A stretch of DNA of 64,000 nucleotides from Mesorhizobium sp. (GCA_019635735.1 JAHBYX010000007.1:186001-250000); one strand, 5' to 3'; counted from the stretch's first letter, positions 8,864-17,294 are shown. The notes: a model not told the origin generated them from the sequence alone. Numbers and translations: made by a program.

Positions 8864-8995
8864 CCGCGCCGAGGCCTGGCAAGGTGCCGCGCCGGACCAG
8901 TCGCGGCTGGGCGCCTGCTGCGAGAATGGCCGTCTCGATCGGGTGACGCTTCCCAACTTGGCGCCACCGGCCAATTGCGATATTGCAGATAATTC

Positions 8996-9008
8996 ATATC
9001 CAGGATAT
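8996..9008. promoter_or_regulatory. Palindrome ATATCC-A-GGATAT upstream of the Rrf2 gene
   Basis: Perfect 6-bp inverted repeat around one central base, ending 27 bp before the rrf2-like start, in a locally AT-rich stretch. Related ATAT words occur on both sides (GATATT near 8979, CGATAT near 9020). It is a candidate operator for the Rrf2 regulator itself; not proven. Confidence 0.45.
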
Positions 9009-9035
9009 ACCTTATCCACGATATGGAGTCCTATT

Positions 9036-9533
9036 ATGAAGCTCGGCGACGGCGTGGAAGCCGCGATACATTGCGCGACGGTGCTTGCGAGCCTCGGCCC
9101 GGGCAAGACCTTGACGGCGAGCGCTCTGGCCGAGTTGCACGCCCTTTCCTCGAGCTATCTGCTCAAGCACCTGCAGCAGCTTGCCGCCGCCGGCGTGCTC
9201 GAGTCCGTTACCGGCCCGAATGGCGGATACCGCCTGGCGAGGCCGGCGGAGGAGATCACCCTGCTGGACATCGTTCTCGCGGTCGAAGGGCGCCAGCCGG
9301 CGTTTCGTTGCGCGGAAATCCGGCAACGCGGGCCGGGAGCGCTCGAGCCGGCGAGCTATGTCAAACCATGCGGCATAAACGTCGCGATGCTGAAAGCCGA
9401 GCGCGCCTACCGGGCGGTCCTCGCCGAAACCACGCTCGCGTCGGTGGTCGAGGGGTATCTGGCAGATGCCGATCCCCGCGCCGTCGCCTTCAATTGCGCC
9501 TTTACGGCCCAGCATCAGCGGCCGCGGGCCTGA
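9036..9533 (+). CDS. Rrf2-family transcriptional regulator
   Basis: A 165-residue Rrf2 protein. The N-terminal HTH runs MKLGDGVEAAIHCATVLA, then LTASALAELHALSSSYLLKH and the wing GPNGGYRLARP. The second half has three Cys (in AFRCAE, VKPCG and FNCAF), but not the compact three-Cys spacing of IscR or NsrR, so FeS binding is uncertain and a thiol-based switch is also possible. The ATG at 9036 has GGAG 7 bp upstream. An AhpD-like and a DoxX gene follow on the same strand, and a palindrome precedes it, so it probably controls this trio. Confidence 0.87.
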   Translation: MKLGDGVEAAIHCATVLASLGPGKTLTASALAELHALSSSYLLKHLQQLAAAGVLESVTGPNGGYRLARPAEEITLLDIVLAVEGRQPAFRCAEIRQRGPGALEPASYVKPCGINVAMLKAERAYRAVLAETTLASVVEGYLADADPRAVAFNCAFTAQHQRPRA

Positions 9534-9565
9534 ACCCACTCAAGATCAACGAAAGGAACCGTCCG

Positions 9566-10030
9566 ATGCAACCACGTCTCGATTTCTGGAAAGCCGACCC
9601 GAAGCTGCTCAACGCCGTCGCGGCTTTGAACAAGGCGGCTACAGAATCAGGTCTCGAACACAGCCTCGGCCATCTCGTGAAGATTCGGGCATCCCAGATC
9701 AACGGCTGTTCCTTCTGTGTCGACATGCATACGAAGGAAGCCCGCAAGGACGGCGAGAGCGAACAGCGGCTCTACCTGGTGTCTGCATGGCGCGAATCGC
9801 CCTTGTTCACCGCGCGCGAGCGGACAGCTCTCGCCTGGACCGAGAAACTGACGCTTCTCGCCTCCGGCCCGGTGGACGATGCACTCTATGCGCAGGCGCT
9901 CGAACAATTCACCGAAGCGGAGCTCGTCAAACTCTCGGTCCTCGTCGGCGTGATCAATGTCTGGAACCGGCTTTGCGTGTCGTTCCATGCAATCCATCCG
10001 CTTGCCGAAGGCGCAAGCGCGGCGGCCTGA
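9566..10030 (+). CDS. Carboxymuconolactone decarboxylase/AhpD-family peroxidase-like protein
   Basis: A 154-residue AhpD-like protein. The thiol motif CSFCVDMH gives C48, C51 and H55, the redox CxxC plus His arrangement of alkylhydroperoxidases. The rest is helical with an NVWNRLCVSFHAIHP end typical of this subgroup. It likely reduces peroxides or other electrophiles in the cytoplasm. The start ATG follows GAAAGGAACC. It lies 32 bp after the Rrf2 gene and probably forms an operon with it and the DoxX gene. Confidence 0.88.
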   Translation: MQPRLDFWKADPKLLNAVAALNKAATESGLEHSLGHLVKIRASQINGCSFCVDMHTKEARKDGESEQRLYLVSAWRESPLFTARERTALAWTEKLTLLASGPVDDALYAQALEQFTEAELVKLSVLVGVINVWNRLCVSFHAIHPLAEGASAAA

Positions 10031-10134
10031 GGACCTACAGAGCAGGCGCGATCAACGCCGCGACGCATCCGGCGTCGCGCGCCGACATCTCGCACGACGA
10101 TTCATGTTTCGAGCATAAGTTACGGAGCCAGTTC

Positions 10135-10512
10135 ATGTTCTTCGCCAGCCAATCTCCACTGTCCTTCATCGCCCATCTGCTCATTGGCGGCGTCTTCGTG
10201 TTTGCCGGTCTCCGCAATGTCGCAAACCGCGGTAGCCTGACGGGAATCCTTGCAGGGCGGGGCGTCGCCTTTCCGGGACTGATGCTTGCAGCCGGGATCG
10301 TATTGCAGATCACGGCAGGCGCGCTGCTGATCGCGGGTCTGTGGACCGACGCGGCGGCGTTGGGCCTGCTTGCCTTCCTGGCGGCCGCGACGTTGATCTT
10401 CCATAATTTCTGGGACCACCAGGGGCCCGATCGGATCAGCCGAATCAACGGGCTGGCAAGCAATGTCGCACTGGCCGGCGCCTTTCTGCTGATCCTCGCG
10501 CAGGGGCAGTGA
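10135..10512 (+). CDS. DoxX-family membrane protein
   Basis: A 125-residue integral membrane protein with four hydrophobic segments and the DoxX hallmark of LLIGGVFVFAGLRNV in the first and FHNFWDH after the third. DoxX proteins associate with thiol-redox and oxidative-stress systems; the exact activity is unsettled. The ATG at 10135 has CGGAG 7-8 bp upstream. The 104-bp gap after the AhpD gene contains nothing I can identify, so co-transcription with it is likely but not certain. Confidence 0.85.
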   Translation: MFFASQSPLSFIAHLLIGGVFVFAGLRNVANRGSLTGILAGRGVAFPGLMLAAGIVLQITAGALLIAGLWTDAAALGLLAFLAAATLIFHNFWDHQGPDRISRINGLASNVALAGAFLLILAQGQ

Positions 10513-10589
10513 AAGGCTGGCCCCATCATTGATGCTTTGCCGTCGCTCCGAAGCGCGATAGGACTTCGCCGAACCGGAGCGGCTACTTC

Positions 10590-11804
10590 TTGCCCGATAC
10601 GTTCGACATCGTCTCGCCGGGATTCCACGCGGATCCCTTTCCGACACTGGCGCGGATGCGTCAGGCCGGGCCCGTGGTGAGGATGCGACTGCCGATCCTC
10701 GGCCGGATCTGGCTCACGACGACCCATGGCGCCACGGCGGAGTTGCTGAAGGACGGCGAGCACTTCGTCCGTGACCCGGGCAATGCCGGCAGCCGCACGC
10801 AGGAGCGCGTGCTGAAGGTGCTGCCGGCGACGCTCGGCCTGCTGGCGAAGAACATGCTCGGCCTCGACGATCCCGACCACCGCCGCCTGCGCTCGCTCGT
10901 CGACCAGGCCTTCGCGCGCCAGGGTGTCGCCGAGTTGAAGCCAATGATCGAACAGGTCGCGGACCGTCTGCTGGAGCGGATCGAGGGCAAGCCCGAAGCC
11001 GAGCTGATGCAGGCCTATTGCCGCGACCTGCCGCTTTCGGTCATCTGCGTGATGCTCGGCCTGCCCGAAAAGGATCACGACTGGTTCAAGGGGTGGCTAG
11101 GTAATCTGACCGACACGGCCAATATCTGGGCGGTCCTGCGGGCGGTGCCCGGTGTCTGGCGCATGGTGAACTATCTGCGAGCGGTTTCGCGGCCGGGCGG
11201 TGGAGCGTATCCCGACGGACTGATTTCGGCGCTGCGGGAGGCGCGGACCGAACATGGCGACCTGTCGGAAGACGAACTCGTGGCGATGATCTTCCTGCTG
11301 TTCGGTGCGGGGCAGGAGACGACGACGCATCTCATCGCGGGCGGCATCTGGGCGTTGCTCGTACATCCCGACGAAAGAGACAGGTTGAGCGCCGACGCCT
11401 CGCTGATGCCCGGAGCTGTGGAGGAGTGCCTGCGCTGGGTCTGTCCCGTGCAGATGACGAAGCCGCGCTTTGCCCGGGCCGACATGGAATGGCAGGGCAG
11501 GCGGTTCCGCCGCGGCGACATGTTCGCGGCATTTCTGACGGCCGCGAACGCCGATCCGGCCAAGTTCGAGGAGCCGCAGCGTTTCGACATAGGCCGGCAT
11601 CCCAACCCGCACCTGTCGTTCGGGACAGGCGTGCATTTCTGCCTTGGTTTCCAGCTCGCGCGGGCCGAGACCAGGATCGCGCTCGAACGACTCTTCGCGC
11701 GCTTCCCGGATATCCGACTGGCGGTGCCGCCGCAGGATATCGCCTGGCGCAAACGCGTCGGAATCCGCGCCCTGGCGCATCTTCGCGTCAGGTTGTCCCA
11801 GTGA
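10590..11804 (+). CDS. Cytochrome P450
   Basis: A 404-residue soluble bacterial P450 (heme monooxygenase). Visible motifs are the I-helix oxygen-activation motif GAGQETT from residue 239, the ExxR of the K-helix at E279-R282, and the heme loop FGTGVHFCLG with the iron-ligating C351. The start is a TTG with GGAG about 9 bp upstream. No ferredoxin or reductase gene is nearby, so electrons must come from elsewhere. The stop overlaps the GTG of the next gene by 4 bp, tying it to an EamA transporter. The substrate is unknown. Confidence 0.93.
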   Translation: MPDTFDIVSPGFHADPFPTLARMRQAGPVVRMRLPILGRIWLTTTHGATAELLKDGEHFVRDPGNAGSRTQERVLKVLPATLGLLAKNMLGLDDPDHRRLRSLVDQAFARQGVAELKPMIEQVADRLLERIEGKPEAELMQAYCRDLPLSVICVMLGLPEKDHDWFKGWLGNLTDTANIWAVLRAVPGVWRMVNYLRAVSRPGGGAYPDGLISALREARTEHGDLSEDELVAMIFLLFGAGQETTTHLIAGGIWALLVHPDERDRLSADASLMPGAVEECLRWVCPVQMTKPRFARADMEWQGRRFRRGDMFAAFLTAANADPAKFEEPQRFDIGRHPNPHLSFGTGVHFCLGFQLARAETRIALERLFARFPDIRLAVPPQDIAWRKRVGIRALAHLRVRLSQ

Positions 11805-12718
11805 ACGCGCCCGCGCCGCATTCGACGTTTGCCACCGGGCGCGGCAAGCTCTACGGCCATCTGGCAATGGTCGGGTTTGCCGCCTTCGTCGCCGGCTCGT
11901 TCTCGTTCGGCGCGATCGCGGCACCCTACCTCGCCCCGGCGGCGCTCAATGCCGCGCGGTTTGCCATCGGGACGGGCGTGATGGCAGGGGTCGCGCTGGC
12001 GCTGGCCGGCGGCCGGATCGAGCGCCCGAGTGCGATGTGGCGCTACGGCGTGCTCGGCGCGCTGATGGCGGTGTTCTTCATCACCATGTTCGTCGCGTTG
12101 CGCTTGACCGACCCGGTGTCGACGGGGGCCGTCTTCACGCTGATGCCGATTGCCAGCGCCGGCTTCGGCTGGCTGTTCCTTGGCCAGATGCCCCGCGGCG
12201 TGGTGGTCGCGAGCCTGGTGCTTGCGGCGCTCGGCTCGCTCTGGGTGATCTTCCGCGGCGACCTGTCGGCGGCGGCGAATTTCCAGGTCGGCAAGGGCGA
12301 ACTCATTTTCTTCGTCGGCGTGCTGTGCCATGCCGCCTATGGCCCGCTGCTGCGTCGCTTCAACCGGGGCGAGACGGGGGTCGTCTTCACGCTCTGGACG
12401 GTGGCGGCGACAGGCCTGTGCATCGCTGCCTGGGGCTGGCGCCACATCGTGGCGACCGACTGGGCGAGCCTGCCACCGACCGTCTCGCTGACGATCCTCT
12501 ATCTCGGCACGTTCACGAGCGCCGGCACGTTCTTTCTCACACAATACGCCTCGATGCGGCTGCCCGCCGCGAAAGTGCTGGCTTACACCTATCTGACGCC
12601 CGGCTTCATCATCCTCTACGAGGGGCTGCTCGGGCACGGCTGGGCGAGCGTCGGGGTTGCGATAGGCGCAGGGATCACCGTGCTCGGTCTCGCCGTCATG
12701 GCGCTGGCGCGGGACTGA
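11801..12718 (+). CDS. EamA/DMT-family transporter
   Basis: A 305-residue inner-membrane protein with about ten hydrophobic helices in two EamA repeats (the first around 20-150, the second around 170-300). The drug/metabolite transporter family mostly exports small metabolites. The GTG start sits inside the end of the P450 gene (GTGA overlap), so the pair is translationally coupled and the transporter may move the P450 substrate or product. That link is inferred from position only. Confidence 0.87.
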   Translation: MNAPAPHSTFATGRGKLYGHLAMVGFAAFVAGSFSFGAIAAPYLAPAALNAARFAIGTGVMAGVALALAGGRIERPSAMWRYGVLGALMAVFFITMFVALRLTDPVSTGAVFTLMPIASAGFGWLFLGQMPRGVVVASLVLAALGSLWVIFRGDLSAAANFQVGKGELIFFVGVLCHAAYGPLLRRFNRGETGVVFTLWTVAATGLCIAAWGWRHIVATDWASLPPTVSLTILYLGTFTSAGTFFLTQYASMRLPAAKVLAYTYLTPGFIILYEGLLGHGWASVGVAIGAGITVLGLAVMALARD

Positions 12719-12784
12719 ACTCCAGTCACACTGGCGCTGCAATCGGGGTGGATGCTGACGGTCGTCGAACGCACGGAGGCCGTC

Positions 12785-13240
12785 ATGTTACGGACAGGCT
12801 GGATTATCGCGGGGCTTCTCGCCCTTGCTCCCTTGGGCGCTGCCTTTGCCGACGAACCGGAGACCCCAATTATGACAAGCGCCGCGACTGCAAGTCCGGA
12901 GTGGACCGGCAACTGGACGCGGATGGAACTCGCCGGCAAGGATGGCGCGCTTGGGCCGCTGCCGGCGGCGGCGAAGCTGCTCTTCGAAGTGGACAGGAAT
13001 CTCTACGTCTCCCTCTCCGTCGGTTGCAACCGGATCGGCACCCAAATCGTGCCGGGGGAGGGCAACACGGTGACCTTCGCGCCGGGCATGGCGACGGAGA
13101 TGGCCTGTCCGGGTGAGATCGGCGAGGCCGAACAGAAGCTCACCGATGCGATCGGGAAGGCCGCGGCCTACGAGCTTCGTGGAACGGACGTTGTGTTCCT
13201 CGACTCGGCCGGCAAGCCGCTGATGCTGATCGGCCGCTGA
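12785..13240 (+). CDS. Secreted META-domain protein (HslJ-like)
   Basis: A 151-residue protein with a Sec signal peptide (LLALAPLGAAFA, cleavage near residue 22) and a META-type domain. The domain reads through WTRMELAGKDG, then SVGCNRIGTQ and FAPGMATEMACPG, and ends LDSAGKPLMLIGR. The two Cys in SVGCN and EMACP are conserved in META domains and may form a disulfide. The family is linked to envelope stress and heat-shock or novobiocin tolerance in E. coli HslJ. The ATG at 12785 is preferred because GGAGG precedes it by 5 bp. The gene is convergent with the TRAP permease gene. Confidence 0.75.
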   Translation: MLRTGWIIAGLLALAPLGAAFADEPETPIMTSAATASPEWTGNWTRMELAGKDGALGPLPAAAKLLFEVDRNLYVSLSVGCNRIGTQIVPGEGNTVTFAPGMATEMACPGEIGEAEQKLTDAIGKAAAYELRGTDVVFLDSAGKPLMLIGR

Positions 13241-13275
13241 GACATTCCGGCGCCGCCGCGGGCACAGCGGGGCGG

Positions 13276-15354
13276 CTATCCGGCCAGCGCAGGTGTCTCC
13301 CTGAATGACGTGAACTGGCGGAAAAGCACGGGCAGGACGAGGACTGCTCCTATCGCCGTCGAGTATCCTTCGGGCGCGATCATCAGCATGGCGGCGATGA
13401 CGAGCAAGGCGTTCTCCCAGGCTCTGGTCGGAACCAGCATGTAGCGCGACAGCGCGGCGCTGAGGCAGACGATACCGAGAGCACAGCCGCCGAAGGCAAG
13501 CGCGAAGCTTGACCAGGTGAAGTCCTTCGTCACCAGCAGCAGCGAGGGCGAGAAGACGAAGACGAAGGGCACCAGAACCTTGCCGAGCCCGAGGCGGAAG
13601 GCGAGGTTGCCGGTCTTGAACGGATCGGCGCCCGCCATGCCGGCAGCCGCATAGGCGGCGAGCGCCACCGGAGGCGTGATGTCGGCCAGGACGCCGTAGT
13701 AGAAGACGAAGAAGTGGGCCACGATCGGCTCGACCCCCAGCATCACCAGAGCGGGTGCGGCGATCGTCACCATGATGATGTAGTTGGCGGTCGTCGGTAT
13801 GCCGCAGCCCATCAGGATGCAGACCACGCCCGTCATCAGCAGGGTGAAGAGAAGCGTCAGCGTCGCCGGGGCGAACCAGTCGACCGGCAGGATCGCGCCG
13901 ACGAACGTCGCCATTTCGGCGGCCGTGGATGTGACGATGTAGGACACCTTGAAGCCGACCCCGGTGAGCGTGACGACGCCGACGACGATGCCGACGGTGG
14001 CAGCGGCGGCGCCGACGGCGAGGGCGTATTTCGCCCCGTCGCGCAGGCCTTCGAACACTTCGAGGAAACTCATGCGGCGGCGCGGATTGAGCAGGCCGAC
14101 GGCTATGCAGAGCGTGATGCCCCAGAAGGCGGCGAGATAGGGCGTATAGCCCGCGAGCAGGACGCCGATCAGCGCGACGAGCGGGATGATCGTCGGCCAG
14201 TCGCGTTTCAGCGCCGCCGACACGTCCGGCATTTCCTCCGGCCGCAAACCGCGCAGACCGCTGCGCTTGGCTTCGAAATGGACCTGCATGAGCACGCCGA
14301 AGAAGTGCATGAAGGCCGGCACGATCGCGGCCAGGATGATCGTCGTGTAGGGCAGTTCGAGGAACTCGATCATCAGGAAGGCGGCGGCGCCCATGATGGG
14401 CGGCGTGATCTGACCGCCGGTGGAGGAGGCGGCTTCCACCGCCGCGGCGAAGGGGCGCCGATAGCCGAGACGGATCATCGCCGGGATTGTGAGCGAGCCG
14501 ACGGTGACGGTGTTGGCGACCGAGGATCCGGAGATCATGCCGAACAGCGCCGAGCCGAAGATCGAGACCTTCGCTGGGCCGCCGGCGAAGCGCCCGGCCA
14601 CCCAGGCGGCGCAGTCGAGGAAGAGCTGACCGAGGCCGATGCGTGTGGCGAACACGCCGAACAGGACGAAGTGGAAAACGTAGGTCGCGACGACCCCGAG
14701 GGCGATGCCGTAGATGCCCTGTGTCGTCAGATAGAGATGGTCGACGAGCTGTGCGACGGTGTTGCCCGGGTGGACGAGGATGCTCGGCATCCAGGGGCCG
14801 AAGAGCGCGTAGGCCATGAACAGAAGCGCGATGATCGGGAGAGGCCAGCCGACCGACCGGCGGGTCGCCTCGAGCAGCACGACGATCAGCGTCAGGCCGA
14901 GCGCCACGTCCGTCCGGGTCGGGTTGCCGACGCGAAACGCCAGTTCGTCGAGCGGGATGAGAGGGACATGCGCCACCGCGACGACCGCGGCGATGGCCAG
15001 AATCCAGTCGTAGAGGGGGATTCCCAGCGGCGTGAGAAGCGTCGATGTCGCGGGACGGTCGTAACCGCTCTTCCAGAAGGGGAAGACGAGGAAGACGAGC
15101 GCGAGGACGAAAGAGAGATGGATGCCGCGGTGGACCATCTCGTGCAGCAGGCCGAAGCCGGCGGTGTAGTAGTGGAACAGCGACAGCGTCACCAGTGCCG
15201 AGCCGACCAGCCAGGCGGTTGCCGGCGACAGCTTGCGGAAGCGCATCTCGGAATCGAACTTTTCCTCAAGCTCGCGCGCTTCCTCCTCGTTCAGTTCCAT
15301 CGGCGCGAGCCGAACGTCCTCGAGTTTGCCGTCGGTGCCGTCTGGTCGCGTCAT
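13276..15354 (-). CDS. TRAP transporter fused permease subunit (TAXI type, DctQM fusion)
   Basis: A 692-residue membrane protein joining the small 4-TM and large 12-TM TRAP subunits, as is usual for TAXI-type TRAP systems. After a charged N-terminus of about 45 residues come many hydrophobic segments, including the loop SIFGSALFGMISGSSVANTV and, near the end, CGIPTTANYIIMVT, both characteristic of the large subunit. It should drive Na+- or H+-coupled uptake of an organic solute delivered by the TAXI protein encoded just upstream. A 13-bp-stem hairpin separates the two genes. Confidence 0.93.
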   Translation of the reverse strand: MTRPDGTDGKLEDVRLAPMELNEEEARELEEKFDSEMRFRKLSPATAWLVGSALVTLSLFHYYTAGFGLLHEMVHRGIHLSFVLALVFLVFPFWKSGYDRPATSTLLTPLGIPLYDWILAIAAVVAVAHVPLIPLDELAFRVGNPTRTDVALGLTLIVVLLEATRRSVGWPLPIIALLFMAYALFGPWMPSILVHPGNTVAQLVDHLYLTTQGIYGIALGVVATYVFHFVLFGVFATRIGLGQLFLDCAAWVAGRFAGGPAKVSIFGSALFGMISGSSVANTVTVGSLTIPAMIRLGYRRPFAAAVEAASSTGGQITPPIMGAAAFLMIEFLELPYTTIILAAIVPAFMHFFGVLMQVHFEAKRSGLRGLRPEEMPDVSAALKRDWPTIIPLVALIGVLLAGYTPYLAAFWGITLCIAVGLLNPRRRMSFLEVFEGLRDGAKYALAVGAAAATVGIVVGVVTLTGVGFKVSYIVTSTAAEMATFVGAILPVDWFAPATLTLLFTLLMTGVVCILMGCGIPTTANYIIMVTIAAPALVMLGVEPIVAHFFVFYYGVLADITPPVALAAYAAAGMAGADPFKTGNLAFRLGLGKVLVPFVFVFSPSLLLVTKDFTWSSFALAFGGCALGIVCLSAALSRYMLVPTRAWENALLVIAAMLMIAPEGYSTAIGAVLVLPVLFRQFTSFRETPALAG

Positions 15355-15403
15355 GTGTCCCGTCCGCTCGCCGTGCTTTCGTTACCGCTGCTTGGAAATG
15401 AAC

Positions 15404-15431
15404 GGAGGCGGGAAGCAAGCTTCCCGCCTCC
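15404..15431 (-). other. Intercistronic hairpin between TAXI receptor and TRAP permease genes
   Basis: Near-perfect inverted repeat GGAGGCGGGAA...TTCCCGCCTCC with centre GCAAGC, giving an 11-13 bp GC-rich stem in the 100-bp gap. It has no T-run on the coding strand, so it is more likely an mRNA-stabilising or attenuating hairpin than a terminator. Such elements often let the solute-receptor gene be expressed above its permease. Confidence 0.6.
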
Positions 15432-15454
15432 GGCATGGTCTGAGGAGCACGGCC

Positions 15455-16432
15455 CTACTTCAGTACGCCTGCTTCCTTGTAGAACTTCTCGGCGCCGGGG
15501 TGGAACGGGATACCGGCGCTGCTCACGGCGTTCTCAAGCGTGATCTGCTTGCCCTTGGCGTGGCCGGCGTCGAGCGCCTTGCGGGTGCCGTCGCTCCAGA
15601 GCGCCTTGGTGATGTTGTAGACCAGATCGTCGGGCTGCTTGGCGCTGGTTACCCATTGGGCGGCGACCGAGATTGTCTGCATTTCGCCGACGCCCTTGTA
15701 GGTCTCGGCCGGCACGGTGTTGACGGCGAAGAACTGGTTGTCGGCGATCAGCTTCTCGGCCTCCGGGCCCGAGACCGGGACGAGGGTGATGGCCGTCGAG
15801 GCGGCGAGTTCGGTGATCGCGCCGGCCGGGAAGCCGCCGACGAAGAAGAACGCGTCGAGCGCGCCGTCTCGCATCTTCTCGCCGGACGGGCCGGGCTTCA
15901 GATATTCGGGCGTGATGTCCTTTTCCGACAGGCCATAGGCGGCAAGGACGAGGCGGGCGTCGACGATCGTTCCCGAGCCGGGCTCGTCGATCGAGACGCG
16001 CTTGCCCTTGAGGTCGGCCACAGACTTGATGCCGGCATCGGCGCGGGCAACGATGTGCAGCGTCTCAGGATAAAGCGTCGCGATCAGGCGCAGGTCTTCC
16101 ACCTTCGGCTTGCCATCGTAGAGGCCGGTGCCCGAATGCGCCCAATAGGCGACGTCGGACTGCGAGAAGCCGGATTCGCTGGCGCCGCTCTGGATGGCAT
16201 TGATGTTGGCGACCGAACCGTTCGAAGAAACGGCGGTGGCAACCAGGCCCTGCACGCCGTTCTCGCCGGTGGCGGAGATGGCGTTGGCGATCAAGCCGCC
16301 GATCGGATAGTAGGTGCCCGACGTGCCGCCGGTTCCGATCCGAAAGAAGGATTGCTGCGCAAAGGCGGTTCCTCCCGCGATGAGCAGAGCCGCGCCGATG
16401 GCGAGGCCGCGTCGGGTAATGGTTAGGTTCAT
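15455..16432 (-). CDS. TAXI-family TRAP transporter solute receptor
   Basis: Periplasmic binding protein, 325 residues from the ATG at 16432, which is preceded by GGGAG. A signal peptide (RRGLAIGAALLIAGGTAFA) leads into the TAXI signature RIGTGGTSGTYYPIGG. The family feeds TRAP permeases; characterised substrates are few. It sits between the TRAP permease gene and the RutR regulator gene, all on the minus strand, suggesting pyrimidine-linked import. The ligand is not readable from the sequence. Confidence 0.92.
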   Translation of the reverse strand: MNLTITRRGLAIGAALLIAGGTAFAQQSFFRIGTGGTSGTYYPIGGLIANAISATGENGVQGLVATAVSSNGSVANINAIQSGASESGFSQSDVAYWAHSGTGLYDGKPKVEDLRLIATLYPETLHIVARADAGIKSVADLKGKRVSIDEPGSGTIVDARLVLAAYGLSEKDITPEYLKPGPSGEKMRDGALDAFFFVGGFPAGAITELAASTAITLVPVSGPEAEKLIADNQFFAVNTVPAETYKGVGEMQTISVAAQWVTSAKQPDDLVYNITKALWSDGTRKALDAGHAKGKQITLENAVSSAGIPFHPGAEKFYKEAGVLK

Positions 16433-16501
16433 TTTGTTTTTCTCCCGGTTAGAATGGCGAGATTGAGAAGCGGTGGGCGGCTTGTCAACCTCGCGTCGCA
16501 C

Positions 16502-17134
16502 TCATCCCTTCGGCCGCAGCCCTTCGACGAACAATTGCTCGAGGAAGCGGGCGGCGTCCTCGAAGCGGCCTTCGCCGCCGCGGTCGGGGCCAAGCACAGC
16601 GCGCACCTGGACGTCGAAATCGGCGTAGTGCTGGGTCGTCGCCCAGATTGAGAAGATCAAGTGGTAGGGGTCGGTGCGGGCGATGCGGCCCGAGCGCATC
16701 CAGCCGCGGATGATGACCGCCTTCTCGTCGACCAGCTGCTTCAGTTCGCCCTCCAGCATCGGCAGGATGCGCGGTGCGCCCTGCAGGATCTCGTTGGCGA
16801 AGATGCGGCTTTCGCGCGGATAGTCCCGGGCCATCTCGATCTTGCGGCGGATGTAGCTGCGCAGCTCCGTCAGCGGGTCGCCCTCGTCGTCGAGCTCACG
16901 CAGCGGGGCCAGCCAGGTGTCGAGCAGACGCTGGATCAGCGTCGTGAAGATGTCTTCCTTGCGCCGGAAATAATAGAGCAGGTTGGGCTTCGACATGCCG
17001 GCGGCCGCGGCGATCTGGTCGATGGTGGAGCCGCGGAAGCCATGCGTGGAGAAGACCTCCAGAGCCGCCTCGAGAATGGTGTCGCGCTTCTCCGTCTGGA
17101 TGCGCGTGCGGGGGCGGGCGGCCGAACCTTCCAT
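16502..17134 (-). CDS. rutR: TetR-family regulator RutR of pyrimidine catabolism
   Basis: A 210-residue TetR protein closely resembling E. coli RutR along its whole length. The HTH (about 20-70) contains GFRGSTIDQIAAAAGMSKPNLLYYF. The ligand domain contains WLAPL, ARDYPRESRIFANE, DEKAVIIRGWMRSG and IFSIWATTQHYADF, the segments that bind uracil or thymine in RutR. It ends EGLRPKG, like E. coli RutR (EGIRPR). It probably controls preTA and the divergent transaminase operon through the matching palindromes at 4836 and 17279. No rutABCDEFG oxygenase genes are present, so here it pairs with the reductive pathway. Confidence 0.9.
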   Translation of the reverse strand: MEGSAARPRTRIQTEKRDTILEAALEVFSTHGFRGSTIDQIAAAAGMSKPNLLYYFRRKEDIFTTLIQRLLDTWLAPLRELDDEGDPLTELRSYIRRKIEMARDYPRESRIFANEILQGAPRILPMLEGELKQLVDEKAVIIRGWMRSGRIARTDPYHLIFSIWATTQHYADFDVQVRAVLGPDRGGEGRFEDAARFLEQLFVEGLRPKG

Positions 17135-17187
17135 GTCAGCGGACCGCCGAGACTTGCTTCGGTCGCGGGATAATCTGGACCAACAGA

Positions 17188-17196
17188 CTGGACCAG
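17188..17196. promoter_or_regulatory. CTGGACCA direct repeats near the rutR start
   Basis: CTGGACCA occurs at 17175-17182 and 17188-17195, with CTGGA again at 17200, a 12-13 bp period. The second copy extends to CTGGACCAG, a 9-bp palindrome. They lie 41-70 bp upstream of rutR. This may be a second regulator's site or a rutR autoregulatory element; weak evidence. Confidence 0.3.
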
Positions 17197-17250
17197 TTAC
17201 TGGAGCGCCGTGGAGCGCGCATCGACCCTGCCTTTTCGTCTATCAATCGC

Positions 17251-17294
17251 TTGACCGCCCGTCTGGCGGTGCTAACCTTTGTCCATTCGGTCAA
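17251..17294 (+). promoter_or_regulatory. Putative promoter and RutR box of the transaminase-hydantoinase operon
   Basis: TTGTCCATTCGGTCAA at 17279-17294 matches 12 of 14 defined positions of the E. coli RutR consensus. Read on the other strand it shares 12 of 16 bases with the preT box. A possible promoter, TTGACC (17251-17256), 16-bp spacer, TAACCT (17273-17278), puts the box over the transcription start, 80 bp before the transaminase ATG. This fits repression. Confidence 0.6.

Noticed and set aside
13714..15543. 609-codon plus-strand open frame over the TRAP permease gene
   Set aside because: Composition is repetitive Arg/Asp/Gly/Glu, typical of the antisense of a membrane protein gene. 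The TRAP permease frame has clear motifs.
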